Below are positions 36,666 through 45,497 of a stretch of 64,000 nt of DNA, piece by piece. The stretch covers positions 372,001 through 436,000 of the forward strand of contig NZ_SMBO01000002.1 of assembly GCF_004342985.1 (NCBI RefSeq). The letters run 5' to 3'. How positions within the stretch are numbered: the stretch's first letter is position 1; each line of letters opens with the position of its first letter. The stretch comes from Novosphingobium sp. PhB57 (GTDB lineage: Bacteria > Pseudomonadota > Alphaproteobacteria > Sphingomonadales > Sphingomonadaceae). The notes beneath the pieces were generated by a model. It did no database searches, was not told the origin of the DNA, and saw nothing but the letters and a program-made list of their open reading frames with translations. The translations under genes and the position numbers were made by a program.

Positions 36666-36696
36666 GGCTTTGTCCAATCTTGATCTACAAGAGTGA

Positions 36697-36783
36697 TGGT
36701 GCGGTCAAGAAGACTCGAACTTCCACGGGCTTTCGCCCACAACGACCTCAACGTTGCGCGTCTACCAATTCCGCCATGACCGC
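36697..36783 (-). tRNA. tRNA-Leu (anticodon GAG)
   Basis: An 87-nt gene on the minus strand, with CCA encoded (36697-36699). The acceptor stem is GCGGTCA/TGACCGC, the D arm holds GGCGGAATTGGTAGACGC, and the anticodon stem CAACG-TTGAGGT-CGTTG gives anticodon GAG. A class II variable arm (TGGGCGAAAGCCC) identifies a leucine tRNA, and the T loop is GTTCGAGTC. Confidence 0.95.
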
Positions 36784-36941
36784 TAAATCACCGGGGGGCT
36801 TCGAAGCCGCCCCTTGGCAGGAGCGCGCCACTAGCAAAGGGTTCCGAACCCGGCAAGTGGCTTCCGCCAATTATTTTCAAAAAGATCGAATTATTTTGCA
36901 GGTCACCGATTTTGTGGCGGATTCGCGTGACCATGCAGAAA

Positions 36942-36968
36942 CGCGCCCAGGCCTTGCGGCCGGGCGCG
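36942..36968 (-). terminator. Terminator of the zinc-ribbon gene
   Basis: Stem cgcgccc(a)ggcc / ggccgggcgcg with loop ttgc and one bulged A, 42 bp after the stop of the gene at 37010; on the minus strand it is followed by GTTTC. The 225-bp gap to tRNA-Leu otherwise shows only AT-rich sequence (two copies of aattatttt near 36870-36900) that may serve the tRNA promoter. Confidence 0.6.
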
Positions 36969-37009
36969 CTGTAAAGCCGGCAGCGGAGTGCCGGCCGATG
37001 CTGCGAAAA

Positions 37010-38026
37010 TTATTCGGGCTTCCAGCCGATTTCGGCGGCGGCAGCGGCCTTGGGAATGTCCGTCAGGGCCTCGTTGACGGTGATCGCTTCTCCGGGGGCC
37101 AGCTTCCGCTTGGAAGGGACCACTTCCTTTTCGTAGACGATGCGGTCCCGCTTGTCGCGCAGCACCACCAGCAGGGAGGGCACGTTGCGGGCCACGCTGC
37201 CGATATTGCTGATCGTGCCGCTGACCGAGAAGAACTCGGTGCCGTCGGGCAGGGGCTTGCGGTCCTGCCGCTTGCGCGGAAAGTCCAGCTGGAGATCGGG
37301 CTGGGCCTGCGAAAAGGTCTGGTGCGGGATCGGCAGCCAGTCCGGCAGGCCGCCCCATGCCACTGCGCCCGTCAGCCCCAGGGCGACGACGGCAAAGAGC
37401 GCCGAGCCGAACGTGGCGATCCGCGTCCAGTTGCGGCGCGGGCGGAACGGCGGGGCGAAGTCGAAGCTGGAATGGCCCTCGTCCGCATAGTGGACGGCGG
37501 TGGTGTCGTCGTAGACCGCGCCGGACTTGCGGGTGCTCCGTTCACTGTCGCCGGCAACGGCGGCGGGCGGCGATACCGGTTCGGTCTCGCGGGAAGCCTC
37601 GCCCTGGCGGCTTGCCGATGTGGGGGGCGGTGCCGGTTCCGGCGCGGCTTGGGCGGCGGTGCGACCCGGAACGCGGATCGCTTCGCGCGGCGCGGCCGGC
37701 TGCACGGGCACGGCGGGAGCCGGTTGCGCGGCGGGGGTCGGTCGCGCGGCAACAGGCGCGGGTTCCGCGGGCCAGGTTTCCGCGGGCGGCTGTTCAACCG
37801 GCCGTTGTTCAACTGGCCGCTGTTCAACTGGCCGTGGTTCGGCGGGGCGGGGCTCTGCCGCGTAAGTCGGCGCGTCCTGAACCGGGGCGGGTTCGGCCGC
37901 AGCCTCGGGGCCTTCCTGGAACCAGCTGTGGCGGCACTTGGCGCAGCGTACCGTGCGGCCGTCGATGCCGATCGCGCTGTCCGGCACGGCATATCGTGTA
38001 GAGCAAGCTGGGCAGGCAATGATCAT
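37010..38026 (-). CDS. MJ0042 zinc-ribbon membrane protein (DUF3426-like)
   Basis: A 338-residue protein. The N-terminal zinc ribbon (CPAC at 5-8 and CAKC at 28-31) matches the MJ0042 family. A long Pro/Ala/Glu-rich region (about 45-165) includes short P-V-E-Q-R repeats. One membrane helix follows near 200 (TFGSALFAVVALGLTGAVAW), then a periplasmic C-terminal domain (EFFSVSGTISNIGSVARNVPSLLVVLRD) of DUF3426 type. Divergent from ftsE. Function unknown. Confidence 0.88.
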   Translation of the reverse strand: MIIACPACSTRYAVPDSAIGIDGRTVRCAKCRHSWFQEGPEAAAEPAPVQDAPTYAAEPRPAEPRPVEQRPVEQRPVEQPPAETWPAEPAPVAARPTPAAQPAPAVPVQPAAPREAIRVPGRTAAQAAPEPAPPPTSASRQGEASRETEPVSPPAAVAGDSERSTRKSGAVYDDTTAVHYADEGHSSFDFAPPFRPRRNWTRIATFGSALFAVVALGLTGAVAWGGLPDWLPIPHQTFSQAQPDLQLDFPRKRQDRKPLPDGTEFFSVSGTISNIGSVARNVPSLLVVLRDKRDRIVYEKEVVPSKRKLAPGEAITVNEALTDIPKAAAAAEIGWKPE

Positions 38027-38173
38027 GATAACAAGCTAAAGCACGAGTGACTCTCTTACGACAAGGCATCGACCTGTGGGCACAAGCCGGAACGCCCTTT
38101 TTTCCACATTCAATGCTCGCTATAGCGCATCGGGTCGCCCGTTCGGACCAGACGCAGCATAGATTATACGAGC

Positions 38174-38887
38174 ATGATCGCCGACGGGGAAATCGTTCAT
38201 TTCGACAATGTCGGCTTGCGCTACGGTACGGAGCGCGAGGTGCTGTCCGATTTGACCTTCACGCTTTTCGCGGGGCGGTTCTATTTCCTCACCGGGGCGA
38301 GCGGCGCGGGGAAGACCTCGCTGCTGCGGCTGCTCTATCTGGCGCAGCGGCCGTCGCGCGGGGCGATCCGCATGTTCGGGACCGACGCCATAACCCTGCC
38401 GCGCAGCCGTCTGCCGGGGCTGCGGCGGCGGATCGGCGTGGTGTTCCAGGATTTCCGCCTGATCCCGCATCTCTCGGCCTTCGATAACGTCGCCCTGCCA
38501 CTGCGTGTCGCCGGCCATCAGGAGCGCGACATCGGCGGCCCCGTGCGGGACATTCTCGAATGGGTCGGCCTGTCGGACAAGATGGACGCCCGCCCGGCGA
38601 CGCTTTCCGGCGGTGAGCAGCAACGCGTGGCCATAGCCCGCGCGGTGATCGCGCGCCCGGCGATCCTGGTGGCGGACGAGCCGACCGGCAACGTCGATTC
38701 CGAGATGGCGCTCAAGTTGCTGCGCCTTTTCGAGATGCTCAACCGGCAGGGCACGACCGTCGTCGTCGCCACGCACGATCTCGACTTGCTGCGCAAGGTG
38801 CCGGACAGCCTGATCATGCGGCTGGACCGCGGACGCCTGGCCGATCCCACCGGCGCCTTGCGCTATCCCCCACGGCGGCCGTCATGA
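38174..38887 (+). CDS. ftsE: Cell division ATP-binding protein FtsE
   Basis: ATPase of the FtsEX complex, which activates septal peptidoglycan hydrolases through a periplasmic partner. It has 237 residues with Walker A LTGASGAGKTSLLRLL, signature LSGGEQQRVAIARAV and Walker B ILVADEPTGNVD. ftsX starts in an ATGA overlap with its stop. The palindrome cgctatagcg at 38118-38127 lies in the 147-bp gap upstream, shared with the divergent zinc-ribbon gene. Confidence 0.96.
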   Translation: MIADGEIVHFDNVGLRYGTEREVLSDLTFTLFAGRFYFLTGASGAGKTSLLRLLYLAQRPSRGAIRMFGTDAITLPRSRLPGLRRRIGVVFQDFRLIPHLSAFDNVALPLRVAGHQERDIGGPVRDILEWVGLSDKMDARPATLSGGEQQRVAIARAVIARPAILVADEPTGNVDSEMALKLLRLFEMLNRQGTTVVVATHDLDLLRKVPDSLIMRLDRGRLADPTGALRYPPRRPS

Positions 38888-39861
38888 GCGGGGACGACAT
38901 CTCCGGGGCGGGTCGGTCCCGCCGAGGGGGTGAACAGGGTGCGGGTTCCCGTTGGAGTTGGGGCTGGCGGCGGCTGGGCGTCCGCGGCGCGGAGCTGATC
39001 CCGCAGACGCGCATGTCCGGGCCGATGCCCTGGGTGATCGCGATCATGGTGGCGATGACCGCCATCGCGCTCGCGGCCGGGCTTGCGCTCGGCAATGCGA
39101 TTTCCTCGGCCCGGGCCGAGATCGAGGGCGGAGTCACCATCCAGGTGATCGAGCCGCGCGACGATATTCGCGCAAGGGAAGCCGCCGCGGCGGTGGAGGC
39201 GATCAAGCGCCTGCCGCATGTCGCGGGCCTGCGCCAGGTGCCCCAGGCCGAGCTGGACGCCCTGATCGAACCCTGGCTCGGCACCGGCATTGCCGCTGCC
39301 ACCGGCGCGGCGATTCCCGTGCCTTCGCTGATCGACGTGCGGCTCAAGGGGCCGGCGACGCCGCAGCAGCTCGGCGCGATCGAACAGGCCATCGCCCGGG
39401 TCGCGCCTTCGGCCAAAGTCGATGCCCAATCCACCTGGCTGAAGCCGGTGTTCGACGCGATGGTATCCTTGCAGGTGCTGTCGATCTCGCTGGTCGTGCT
39501 GCTCGCCGGCGCCCTGGCCGCGGCGGTGTTGCTGGCGGCGCGCTCGGCGCTGGGCGCCAATCGCGATGTGATCGAGATCGTCCACTTGCTGGGCGGAACG
39601 GATACCCAGGTCGCCCGCGTGTTCCAGCGCTCCATCGGCTATGACGCGGCGGGCGGCGGTACCGTGGGACTGGCCCTGGCGATGGTGGTGATCCTTTCGC
39701 TGGGCCGTCGTTTCGCGAGTCTCGGCGCCGGGCTGGTGGACAGCGGCGCCCTGGTCTGGAGCGACTGGCTGCTGCTGGCGCTGGTCCCGCTGCTCTCCAC
39801 CCTGCTCGCCATGCTGACGGCACGCCTGACGGTGCTGCACGCATTGCGCAAGATGCTATAG
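38884..39861 (+). CDS. ftsX: Cell division protein FtsX
   Basis: Four-helix membrane partner of FtsE, 325 residues. The first membrane segment (MPWVIAIMVAMTAIALAAGLAL) is followed by an extracytoplasmic loop. The other helices lie in the last 150 residues (VLSISLVVLLAGALAAAVLLA and two more). The cytoplasmic loop EIVHLLGGTDTQVARVFQR is the FtsX signature. The N-terminus is about 50 residues of Gly/Ser/Arg-rich sequence. ATGA overlap with ftsE. Confidence 0.95.
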   Translation: MSGDDISGAGRSRRGGEQGAGSRWSWGWRRLGVRGAELIPQTRMSGPMPWVIAIMVAMTAIALAAGLALGNAISSARAEIEGGVTIQVIEPRDDIRAREAAAAVEAIKRLPHVAGLRQVPQAELDALIEPWLGTGIAAATGAAIPVPSLIDVRLKGPATPQQLGAIEQAIARVAPSAKVDAQSTWLKPVFDAMVSLQVLSISLVVLLAGALAAAVLLAARSALGANRDVIEIVHLLGGTDTQVARVFQRSIGYDAAGGGTVGLALAMVVILSLGRRFASLGAGLVDSGALVWSDWLLLALVPLLSTLLAMLTARLTVLHALRKML

Positions 39862-39887
39862 TCTACGCAAGTCGCTATAGATCGCTC

Positions 39888-40439
39888 ATGTTCCGTCGCA
39901 CCGCCGCCTTCCTCCTGCTGATCTGGCTTTTCGGGTTCCTATGGTTCGCGGTGACGCTTCCGGGGCCGCTGGACGATGCCGTGCGCACGGATGCCGTGAT
40001 CGTGCTGACTGGCAGCAAGGGGCGCATCGAACGGGCGCTGACCGTGCTCGATGCGGGCCGCGCGCCGCGCCTGCTGATCTCCGGGGTCGACCGCGAGGTG
40101 AAGCCGCGCGAACTGGCGGCGGAGTTCCGCATCCCGGACCGGCTCATGAAATGCTGCATCACGCTGGGCTACGAAGCTTATGACACGCGCTCGAACGCGG
40201 TGGAGGCGGCGAACTGGCTGGCCCGGCGCAAAGCGCGTTCGGTGCGGCTGGTCACGGCCGACTGGCACATGCGCCGCGCCGCTTACGAGCTGGCGCGCGA
40301 ACTGCCCGACCATATTGCCATTCTCGAGGATGGGGTGCCCTCCCGTCCGAGCCTGAGCACGCTTTTCCTCGAGTACCATAAGTATTTTGGGCGTATGGCA
40401 CTCGACCTCTGGAACCGGCCCCCCTGGAAAGCCAATTGA
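39888..40439 (+). CDS. YdcF/ElyC-like DUF218 family membrane protein
   Basis: A 183-residue protein with an N-terminal membrane helix (TAAFLLLIWLFGFLWFAVTL) and a DUF218 domain (DAVIVLTGSKGRIERALTVLD, DTRSNAVEAANW, VTADWHMRRAAYELAREL). SanA/YdcF/ElyC relatives affect envelope integrity and peptidoglycan or lipid-carrier recycling. It is 26 bp after ftsX and overlaps plsC, consistent with an envelope operon. Confidence 0.92.
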   Translation: MFRRTAAFLLLIWLFGFLWFAVTLPGPLDDAVRTDAVIVLTGSKGRIERALTVLDAGRAPRLLISGVDREVKPRELAAEFRIPDRLMKCCITLGYEAYDTRSNAVEAANWLARRKARSVRLVTADWHMRRAAYELARELPDHIAILEDGVPSRPSLSTLFLEYHKYFGRMALDLWNRPPWKAN

Positions 40440-41134
40440 TGCGCGCTACCCCGCTCGACGTCGTTCGCAGTCTTCTGTTCTACCTGGTGTTCTATCCCGG
40501 AACCCTGTTCTTCGTCACCGGAGTGGGGCTGACATCGCTGATCGGCACCGAGCCGATGCGGCGCACGGTGCGCGGCTGGAGCCAGTTCCACCGCCTCTGC
40601 TGCCGGTACCTGCTGGGGATACGGCTCAGGATCGAGGGCACGATGCCCGAGGAAGGCGTGCTGGTGGCATTGAAGCACGAGAGCTTCTACGAGGCGATCG
40701 ACTTGCCTGCGCTGATGAACTTCCCGGCGCCTTTCCCGAAGGCCGAACTCGTCGGCCTGCCCGGCTGGGGCTGGGCGGCGCGCAAGTACGGCGTGGTTTC
40801 GGTGGAGCGCGACCAGGGCGCCAAGGCCCTGCGCGCCATGGTCAGTTCCGCGCGCGGCTTCGCGGCGCTGGGGCGGCCGCTGGCGATCTTCCCCGAAGGA
40901 ACGCGCATTCCCCATGGCGAGCAGGCCCCGCTTCAGTCTGGCTTTGCCGGGCTCTACAAGCTTCTGGCCCTGCCCGTGGTCCCCGTGGCGGTGGACAGCG
41001 GGCGGCTCTATCACCGCCTCTGGAAGAAGCCGGGCACGATCGTCATGCGCGTCGGCCAGAGGATCGAGCCGGGCCGCCCGCGCGAGGAAGTGGAAGCGGA
41101 AGTCATCACGGCGATCAACGCGCTCAACACCTGA
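40439..41134 (+). CDS. plsC: 1-acyl-sn-glycerol-3-phosphate acyltransferase
   Basis: Makes phosphatidic acid from lysophosphatidic acid at the inner membrane. It has 231 residues, with a helix near the start (SLLFYLVFYPGTLFFVTGVGL). The catalytic motif reads KHESFYE (HX4E), the variant found in many alphaproteobacteria. The substrate motif is FPEGTR. The ATG overlaps the YdcF-gene stop (TGATG), so ftsE-ftsX-ydcF-plsC behave as one run. Confidence 0.94.
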   Translation: MRATPLDVVRSLLFYLVFYPGTLFFVTGVGLTSLIGTEPMRRTVRGWSQFHRLCCRYLLGIRLRIEGTMPEEGVLVALKHESFYEAIDLPALMNFPAPFPKAELVGLPGWGWAARKYGVVSVERDQGAKALRAMVSSARGFAALGRPLAIFPEGTRIPHGEQAPLQSGFAGLYKLLALPVVPVAVDSGRLYHRLWKKPGTIVMRVGQRIEPGRPREEVEAEVITAINALNT

Positions 41135-41137
41135 CGT

Positions 41138-41917
41138 TCAGGGAACCTCGCGCACTTCCACCGACTGGGCCTGCAGTGTGACCGGCTCGTAGCTGGTCAG
41201 GAAAGCGACGCCGGCGGCGTCCGGCCCGACGCCGATCTTCGCCATGGCTTCCGGCCGGGTCATCCCGGTCGCGTCGACGAGGTGCCAGGCCCCGTCGAGG
41301 AACACTTCGGCCACGGCATGAAAGTCCTGCGGCTCCACGCCCAGCCCGTAGACGCTGACGAAGCGCGCGGGGATGGCGCTGGCGCGGCAGAGACTGATCA
41401 TCAGGTGGGCATAGTCCCGGCAGACGCCTTCGCCCGAATCAAAGCTGTCCGCCGCCGTGGTCAGGGAATTGCTGGAGCCGGGGACGTAGCGCATGTGGCC
41501 GCTCACCCAGTCCCGCATGGCCGCGACCCGCTCGCCGCCAGCAAGAGTGCCGAACATGTCGAGCGTGAACTGCAGGAACGTGTCCGAAGGGCAGTAGCGC
41601 GAGGGCAGGAGGTAATCCACCGTCTCGCCGGGCAGCAGATGCGGCGGCATGGCGGGCAGACCTTCGATCGGCGCGAGATACCGCCGCGGCTCGACGACGG
41701 CCTCGTAGCGGACGGTCAGCCGGTCGGTGACGTGGAGCCAGATGCGGTCGCCGATCTGGTCATGGCCCGGCAGGCGCGCGAAATGCTCGAAAGGCGGCAG
41801 GGTGATATGGGCGCGGTGCACGATCTGCTCGGGCAGCAGCGCCGCCTCCAGCTGGAGGAGAACGTCGGTGGGACCGGCCAGGGAGTAGTCGAGCAGCGCG
41901 GAGATCGAGAGCTTCAT
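41138..41917 (-). CDS. Transglutaminase-like family protein
   Basis: A 259-residue protein. The N-terminal 90 residues form a beta domain; the transglutaminase-like fold then shows a Cys-His-Asp triad: Cys in SGEGVCRDYAHLM, His in QDFHAVAEVF and Asp in HLVDATG. Such bacterial proteins usually act as proteases or peptide ligases. No signal peptide. Convergent with plsC, 3 bp apart. Just upstream lies an 18-bp tandem repeat. Confidence 0.93.
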   Translation of the reverse strand: MKLSISALLDYSLAGPTDVLLQLEAALLPEQIVHRAHITLPPFEHFARLPGHDQIGDRIWLHVTDRLTVRYEAVVEPRRYLAPIEGLPAMPPHLLPGETVDYLLPSRYCPSDTFLQFTLDMFGTLAGGERVAAMRDWVSGHMRYVPGSSNSLTTAADSFDSGEGVCRDYAHLMISLCRASAIPARFVSVYGLGVEPQDFHAVAEVFLDGAWHLVDATGMTRPEAMAKIGVGPDAAGVAFLTSYEPVTLQAQSVEVREVP

Positions 41918-41952
41918 GAGGCGTCGGAAGTCCCTTGCGCCGGTTGACGCGT

Positions 41953-42015
41953 CTGAACGAGGAGTGGTGCCTGAACGAGGAGTGGTGCCTGAACGAAGAT
42001 TGGTGCCTGAACGGA
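41953..42015. repeat. 18-bp tandem repeat, 3.5 copies
   Basis: Copies at 41953-41970, 41971-41988 (identical, ctgaacgaggagtggtgc), 41989-42006 (two changes) and a half copy to 42015. It lies in the 160-bp gap between tyrC and the transglutaminase-like gene. The 18-bp period keeps both strands open, but no real gene is evident. Confidence 0.85.
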
Positions 42016-42077
42016 AATTCGCGTTCGAACCGCATTCCGATCAAAGCGCGAACCGGGCCTTGGCTCCCGCCCGGTCG

Positions 42078-43001
42078 TCACGTCTTCTGTTCGCCCTCAT
42101 GGTCGCCGCGGCCGAAGTCGGGGCGGGAATCGTCCTGGCCTTCCTCGATAATCGAGCGGCGGATGGCCCGGGTGTGCGTGAACTGGTCGAACAGGGCCTG
42201 CCCGTCGCCCACGCGGATCGCGCGTTGCAGCGCGGTCAGATCCTCGGTGAAGCGCTGGAGCATGGTCAGCACCGCGTCCTTGTTGGACAGGAAAACGTCG
42301 CGCCACATCGTCGGGTCGGAGGCGGCGATACGCGTGAAATCCCGGAAGCCGCCGGCCGAATACTTGATGACTTCGCCCTGCGTCACGTCCTCCAGGTCGG
42401 ACGCGGTGCCGACGATGGTATAGGCGATGAGGTGCGGGACATGGCTGGTGACGGCCAAGACGAGATCGTGATGCTCGGGCGTCATGATCTCGACATTGGC
42501 GCCCAGCGCTTCCCAGAAGCCGACGAGTTCGCTGAGCTTGACCAGATCGGTCCGCGCCGCGGGGGTGACGATGCACCAGCGGTTGCGGAACAGATGCGCA
42601 AAGCCGGCGTCGGGGCCGGAGTTCTCGGTGCCGGCCACGGGGTGCGCGGGGATCACCATATGATCGGGCAGGGCCGTGCCGAGGGCCTTGGAGATGGCCT
42701 GCTTGCTGGAGCCGACATCGCTGACCAGCGCGTTGAGCGGCAGGGCTTCGCGCACTTGTTCGGCGGCGATGCCCATGACGCCCGGCGGGACGCAGAAGAT
42801 CACCAGGTCTGCCGCGGCCACCGCTTCGGCTGCCGTGTCGCAGACTTTCGCGACAAGGCCGCGCTCGGCGGCGCGCTGGCGGTGGGCGGGGCTGAGGTCG
42901 TAGCCGGTGGTCGCCACGCCGGGCAGGTATTCCTGCACCGCAAGGCCGATCGATCCGCCCTGCAGGCCCAAGCCGATGATGGCGACGTTCTGGAAGCTCA
43001 T
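42078..43001 (-). CDS. tyrC: Prephenate/arogenate dehydrogenase
   Basis: NAD(P)-dependent enzyme of tyrosine synthesis, 307 residues. The dinucleotide motif is [40 protein letters not shown] and [14 protein letters not shown] are family landmarks with the catalytic His region. There is no fused chorismate mutase or ACT domain, so a cyclohexadienyl dehydrogenase-type enzyme is likely. It overlaps hisC by 4 bp. A linker of about 80 bp leads to the tandem repeat. Confidence 0.94.
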   Translation of the reverse strand: MSFQNVAIIGLGLQGGSIGLAVQEYLPGVATTGYDLSPAHRQRAAERGLVAKVCDTAAEAVAAADLVIFCVPPGVMGIAAEQVREALPLNALVSDVGSSKQAISKALGTALPDHMVIPAHPVAGTENSGPDAGFAHLFRNRWCIVTPAARTDLVKLSELVGFWEALGANVEIMTPEHHDLVLAVTSHVPHLIAYTIVGTASDLEDVTQGEVIKYSAGGFRDFTRIAASDPTMWRDVFLSNKDAVLTMLQRFTEDLTALQRAIRVGDGQALFDQFTHTRAIRRSIIEEGQDDSRPDFGRGDHEGEQKT

Positions 43002-44113
43002 TGCGCGGCTTCCGCCATTTCGCGCAGGGCCTCGGCGATCGTGTCCATGTCCTGCGGCTTGCCGATGGTGAAGCGCAGCGCCTGGGGCAGGCCCTGCCCC
43101 GGCAGCCAGCGAACGATATAGCCGCGATCGGCCAGACCCTCGAAAGCGGCTTCGGCCGTCAGCGCGCCTTCGAACAGCACCAGCACGAAATTGGCCTGGC
43201 TCGGCAGCGGCCGCAACCCGTGGTTGCCCAAGGTGTCAAGCTTCGCGACGAAGCGGGCGCGTTCGTCCCGGTTGTGGATGCGGCTGGCCTCGACGAAGGC
43301 GGCATCGCCCAACGCGGCCAGCGCCATGGCCTGTCCGGTGTTGGAGACGTTGAAGGGCCCGCGGATGCGGTTGAGCGTGGCGACGATGCCCGGCGCGCCG
43401 GTCGCCCAGCCGATGCGCTCTCCGGCGAGGCCGAAGATCTTGGAGAACGTGCGCGTCACCAGCACGTTGTCATGCGCTTCGGCCAGGGCCAGCGATCCGT
43501 CGTCATCCTCGGGTGCGACATATTCGCCGTAGGCCTGATCGAGCACCAGCAGGACGTCGGCGGGAAGTCCGGCGTGGAGCCGCGTGATCTCGCCGCGGGG
43601 CAGGTAGGAGCCGGTGGGATTGTTCGGGTTGGCGACGAAGACCACGCGGGTGCGCTCGGTGACGAGGGCCAGCAGCGCATCGACATCGGTGCCGTAATCG
43701 GCGTCCGGCGCCACCACCGGCACGGCGCCGCAGCGGCGCGCGGCGATGTCGTAGACCGAAAAACCGTAGCGGACGTAGATCACCTCGTCGCCCGGACCGG
43801 CGTAGCCCTGGGCCGCAAGGTTGAGCAGCTCGTCGGAGCCGGTGCCCATGACCACCCGCGCGGCGGCGAGCCCGTGCTTCGCCGCGATCGCTTCGCGCAG
43901 GGCGGTGCTGTCGGGATCGGGATAGAGCGCGGGAGCCTGCGCGCGGGCCGCGAGGGCGTCCTCGCTGGTGCCGAGCGGGTTCTCGTTGGCCGACAGCTTG
44001 ATCAACGGCCGCCCGTCCTTGCCCTTGGACTTGCCCGGAACATAGGCATGGATCGCCTCGATCCATGGCTTGGGCTGCGGGGCTTGCTTGCTGGTGATCT
44101 GGCTATCGGTCAT
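42998..44113 (-). CDS. hisC: Histidinol-phosphate aminotransferase
   Basis: PLP fold type I transaminase of histidine synthesis, 371 residues, which can also act on aromatic keto acids. The PLP lysine is in [26 protein letters not shown] at the start and [14 protein letters not shown] are conserved. The 4-bp overlap with tyrC suggests a shared role in tyrosine synthesis. Its upstream region contains twin hairpin repeats and metX is divergent. Confidence 0.95.
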   Translation of the reverse strand: MTDSQITSKQAPQPKPWIEAIHAYVPGKSKGKDGRPLIKLSANENPLGTSEDALAARAQAPALYPDPDSTALREAIAAKHGLAAARVVMGTGSDELLNLAAQGYAGPGDEVIYVRYGFSVYDIAARRCGAVPVVAPDADYGTDVDALLALVTERTRVVFVANPNNPTGSYLPRGEITRLHAGLPADVLLVLDQAYGEYVAPEDDDGSLALAEAHDNVLVTRTFSKIFGLAGERIGWATGAPGIVATLNRIRGPFNVSNTGQAMALAALGDAAFVEASRIHNRDERARFVAKLDTLGNHGLRPLPSQANFVLVLFEGALTAEAAFEGLADRGYIVRWLPGQGLPQALRFTIGKPQDMDTIAEALREMAEAAQ

Positions 44114-44130
44114 GACGCGCCGGCCTTAGA

Positions 44131-44232
44131 GCATTTTCAAGTCAGATGGAATCATCTGACGGCTCGGAAAATGCGGCAAAGAGGCGCTGCATTTTCAAGT
44201 CAGATGGAATCATCTGGCGACTCGGAAAATGC
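44131..44232. repeat. Twin copies of a 44-bp hairpin element
   Basis: Copy 1 is 44131-44174 and copy 2 is 44189-44232; only two bases differ. Each has outer arms gcattttc/gaaaatgc and an inner stem cagatg-gaat-catctg. A third partial start (gctgcattttc) follows at about 44243. The block lies in the 262-bp divergent gap between hisC and metX. It resembles hairpin elements scattered in sphingomonad genomes. Confidence 0.85.
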
Positions 44233-44294
44233 GGGAGAAGGACGCTGCATTTTCTTCCCGGATGACCTCCTTCCTGCGACCGTCCTGACGATCA

Positions 44295-44330
44295 GCCCGC
44301 AGGCAGGGAACTAACCTCACCGGGGCGGGC
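44295..44330 (+). promoter_or_regulatory. Possible structured leader of metX
   Basis: A 6-bp GC stem gcccgc/gcgggc (44295-44300 and 44325-44330) encloses agg...cct, 46 bp before the metX start. SAM riboswitches are common here in alphaproteobacteria, but this sequence does not clearly match the SAM-II or SAM/SAH patterns I know. Confidence 0.3.
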
Positions 44331-44375
44331 ACGATTGACAGGTCTGCGCCGCTCCCCCACCTCTCTTCCTGCACT

Positions 44376-45497
44376 ATGTCTACCAGCACCGACACCAGCC
44401 AGTTCCTAGACCTTGCCCAGCCGCTGGCGCTCGACGGCGGCCAGAGCCTTCCCGGCGTGCGCATCGCCTACGAGACGCAGGGCACGCTCAATGCGGCCCG
44501 CGACAATGCGATCCTGATCTGCCACGCCCTGACCGGCGACCATCATGTGGTTTCCGACCACCCCAAGACCGGCAAGCCCGGCTGGTGGGTGCGCATGGTC
44601 GGGCCGGGTAAGCCGATCGACACCGACCGCTTCTTCGTGATCTGCGCCAATGTCATCGGCTCCTGCATGGGTTCGACCGGGCCGGCCAGCCTGGCCGGGG
44701 ACGGCAGGCCCTGGGGCATGCGGTTCCCGGTCATCACCATTCGCGACATGGTGCGCGGCCACGTCGCCCTGCTCGATGCCCTTGGGATCGAGAGCCTCCA
44801 TGCCGTCGTCGGTGGGTCCATGGGCGGGATGCAGGCGCTGAGCCTGGCCTCCAACTTCGCGGACCGCACCCGCGCGGCACTGGTGATCGCCTCCACCGCG
44901 CGGCATTCGGCGCAGAACATCGCGTTCCACGAAGTCGGCCGCCAGGCGATCATGGCCGACCCGGAATGGCGCGAGGGGGCCTATTACGAAGCCCGGGAAA
45001 GCGGCGGGAAGGGCCCCGAAAAGGGCCTCTCCGTGGCGCGCATGGCGGCGCATATCACTTATCTGTCGGAAGCGGGGCTGACCGAGAAGTTCGGCCGCCG
45101 CCTGCAGGACCGCGAGGAAAAGACCTTCGGTTTCGACGCCGATTTCCAGATCGAAAGTTACCTGCGCTACCAGGGGCTCGCCTTCACCGACCGCTTCGAC
45201 GCGAACTCGTACCTCTACATCACCCGCGCCATGGACTATTTCGACCTGGCCGAAGAGCATGGCGGCCTGCTGGCCCATGCCTTTGCCGCGTCGAAGGCGC
45301 GCTTCTGCCTGGTCAGCTTCGATACCGACTGGCTCTACCCCACCGCCGATTCCCGCAACGTCGTCCACGCGCTGAACGCGGCGGGCCTGCCGGTGAGCTT
45401 CGTCGAGCTTTCGGCGCCCTATGGGCACGATTCCTTCCTGCTGGACGTGCCCGCGCTGGACCGTGTCGTCGAAGGCTTCCTGGGAGAAGGACATTGA
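44376..45497 (+). CDS. metX: Homoserine O-acetyltransferase
   Basis: Alpha/beta-hydrolase-fold enzyme that acylates homoserine in methionine synthesis, 373 residues. The catalytic serine is in [12 protein letters not shown], the aspartate in [14 protein letters not shown] and the histidine in [24 protein letters not shown] is the oxyanion region. Some members use succinyl-CoA; sequence alone does not settle this. First gene of metX-GNAT-metW; the next gene overlaps its stop by 4 bp. Confidence 0.95.
   Translation: MSTSTDTSQFLDLAQPLALDGGQSLPGVRIAYETQGTLNAARDNAILICHALTGDHHVVSDHPKTGKPGWWVRMVGPGKPIDTDRFFVICANVIGSCMGSTGPASLAGDGRPWGMRFPVITIRDMVRGHVALLDALGIESLHAVVGGSMGGMQALSLASNFADRTRAALVIASTARHSAQNIAFHEVGRQAIMADPEWREGAYYEARESGGKGPEKGLSVARMAAHITYLSEAGLTEKFGRRLQDREEKTFGFDADFQIESYLRYQGLAFTDRFDANSYLYITRAMDYFDLAEEHGGLLAHAFAASKARFCLVSFDTDWLYPTADSRNVVHALNAAGLPVSFVELSAPYGHDSFLLDVPALDRVVEGFLGEGH

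Noticed and set aside
41935..42423. Plus-strand frame with LNEEWC hexapeptide repeats
   Set aside because: The repeats are just the 18-bp tandem repeat read in frame; the rest lies opposite tyrC and has no coding character.
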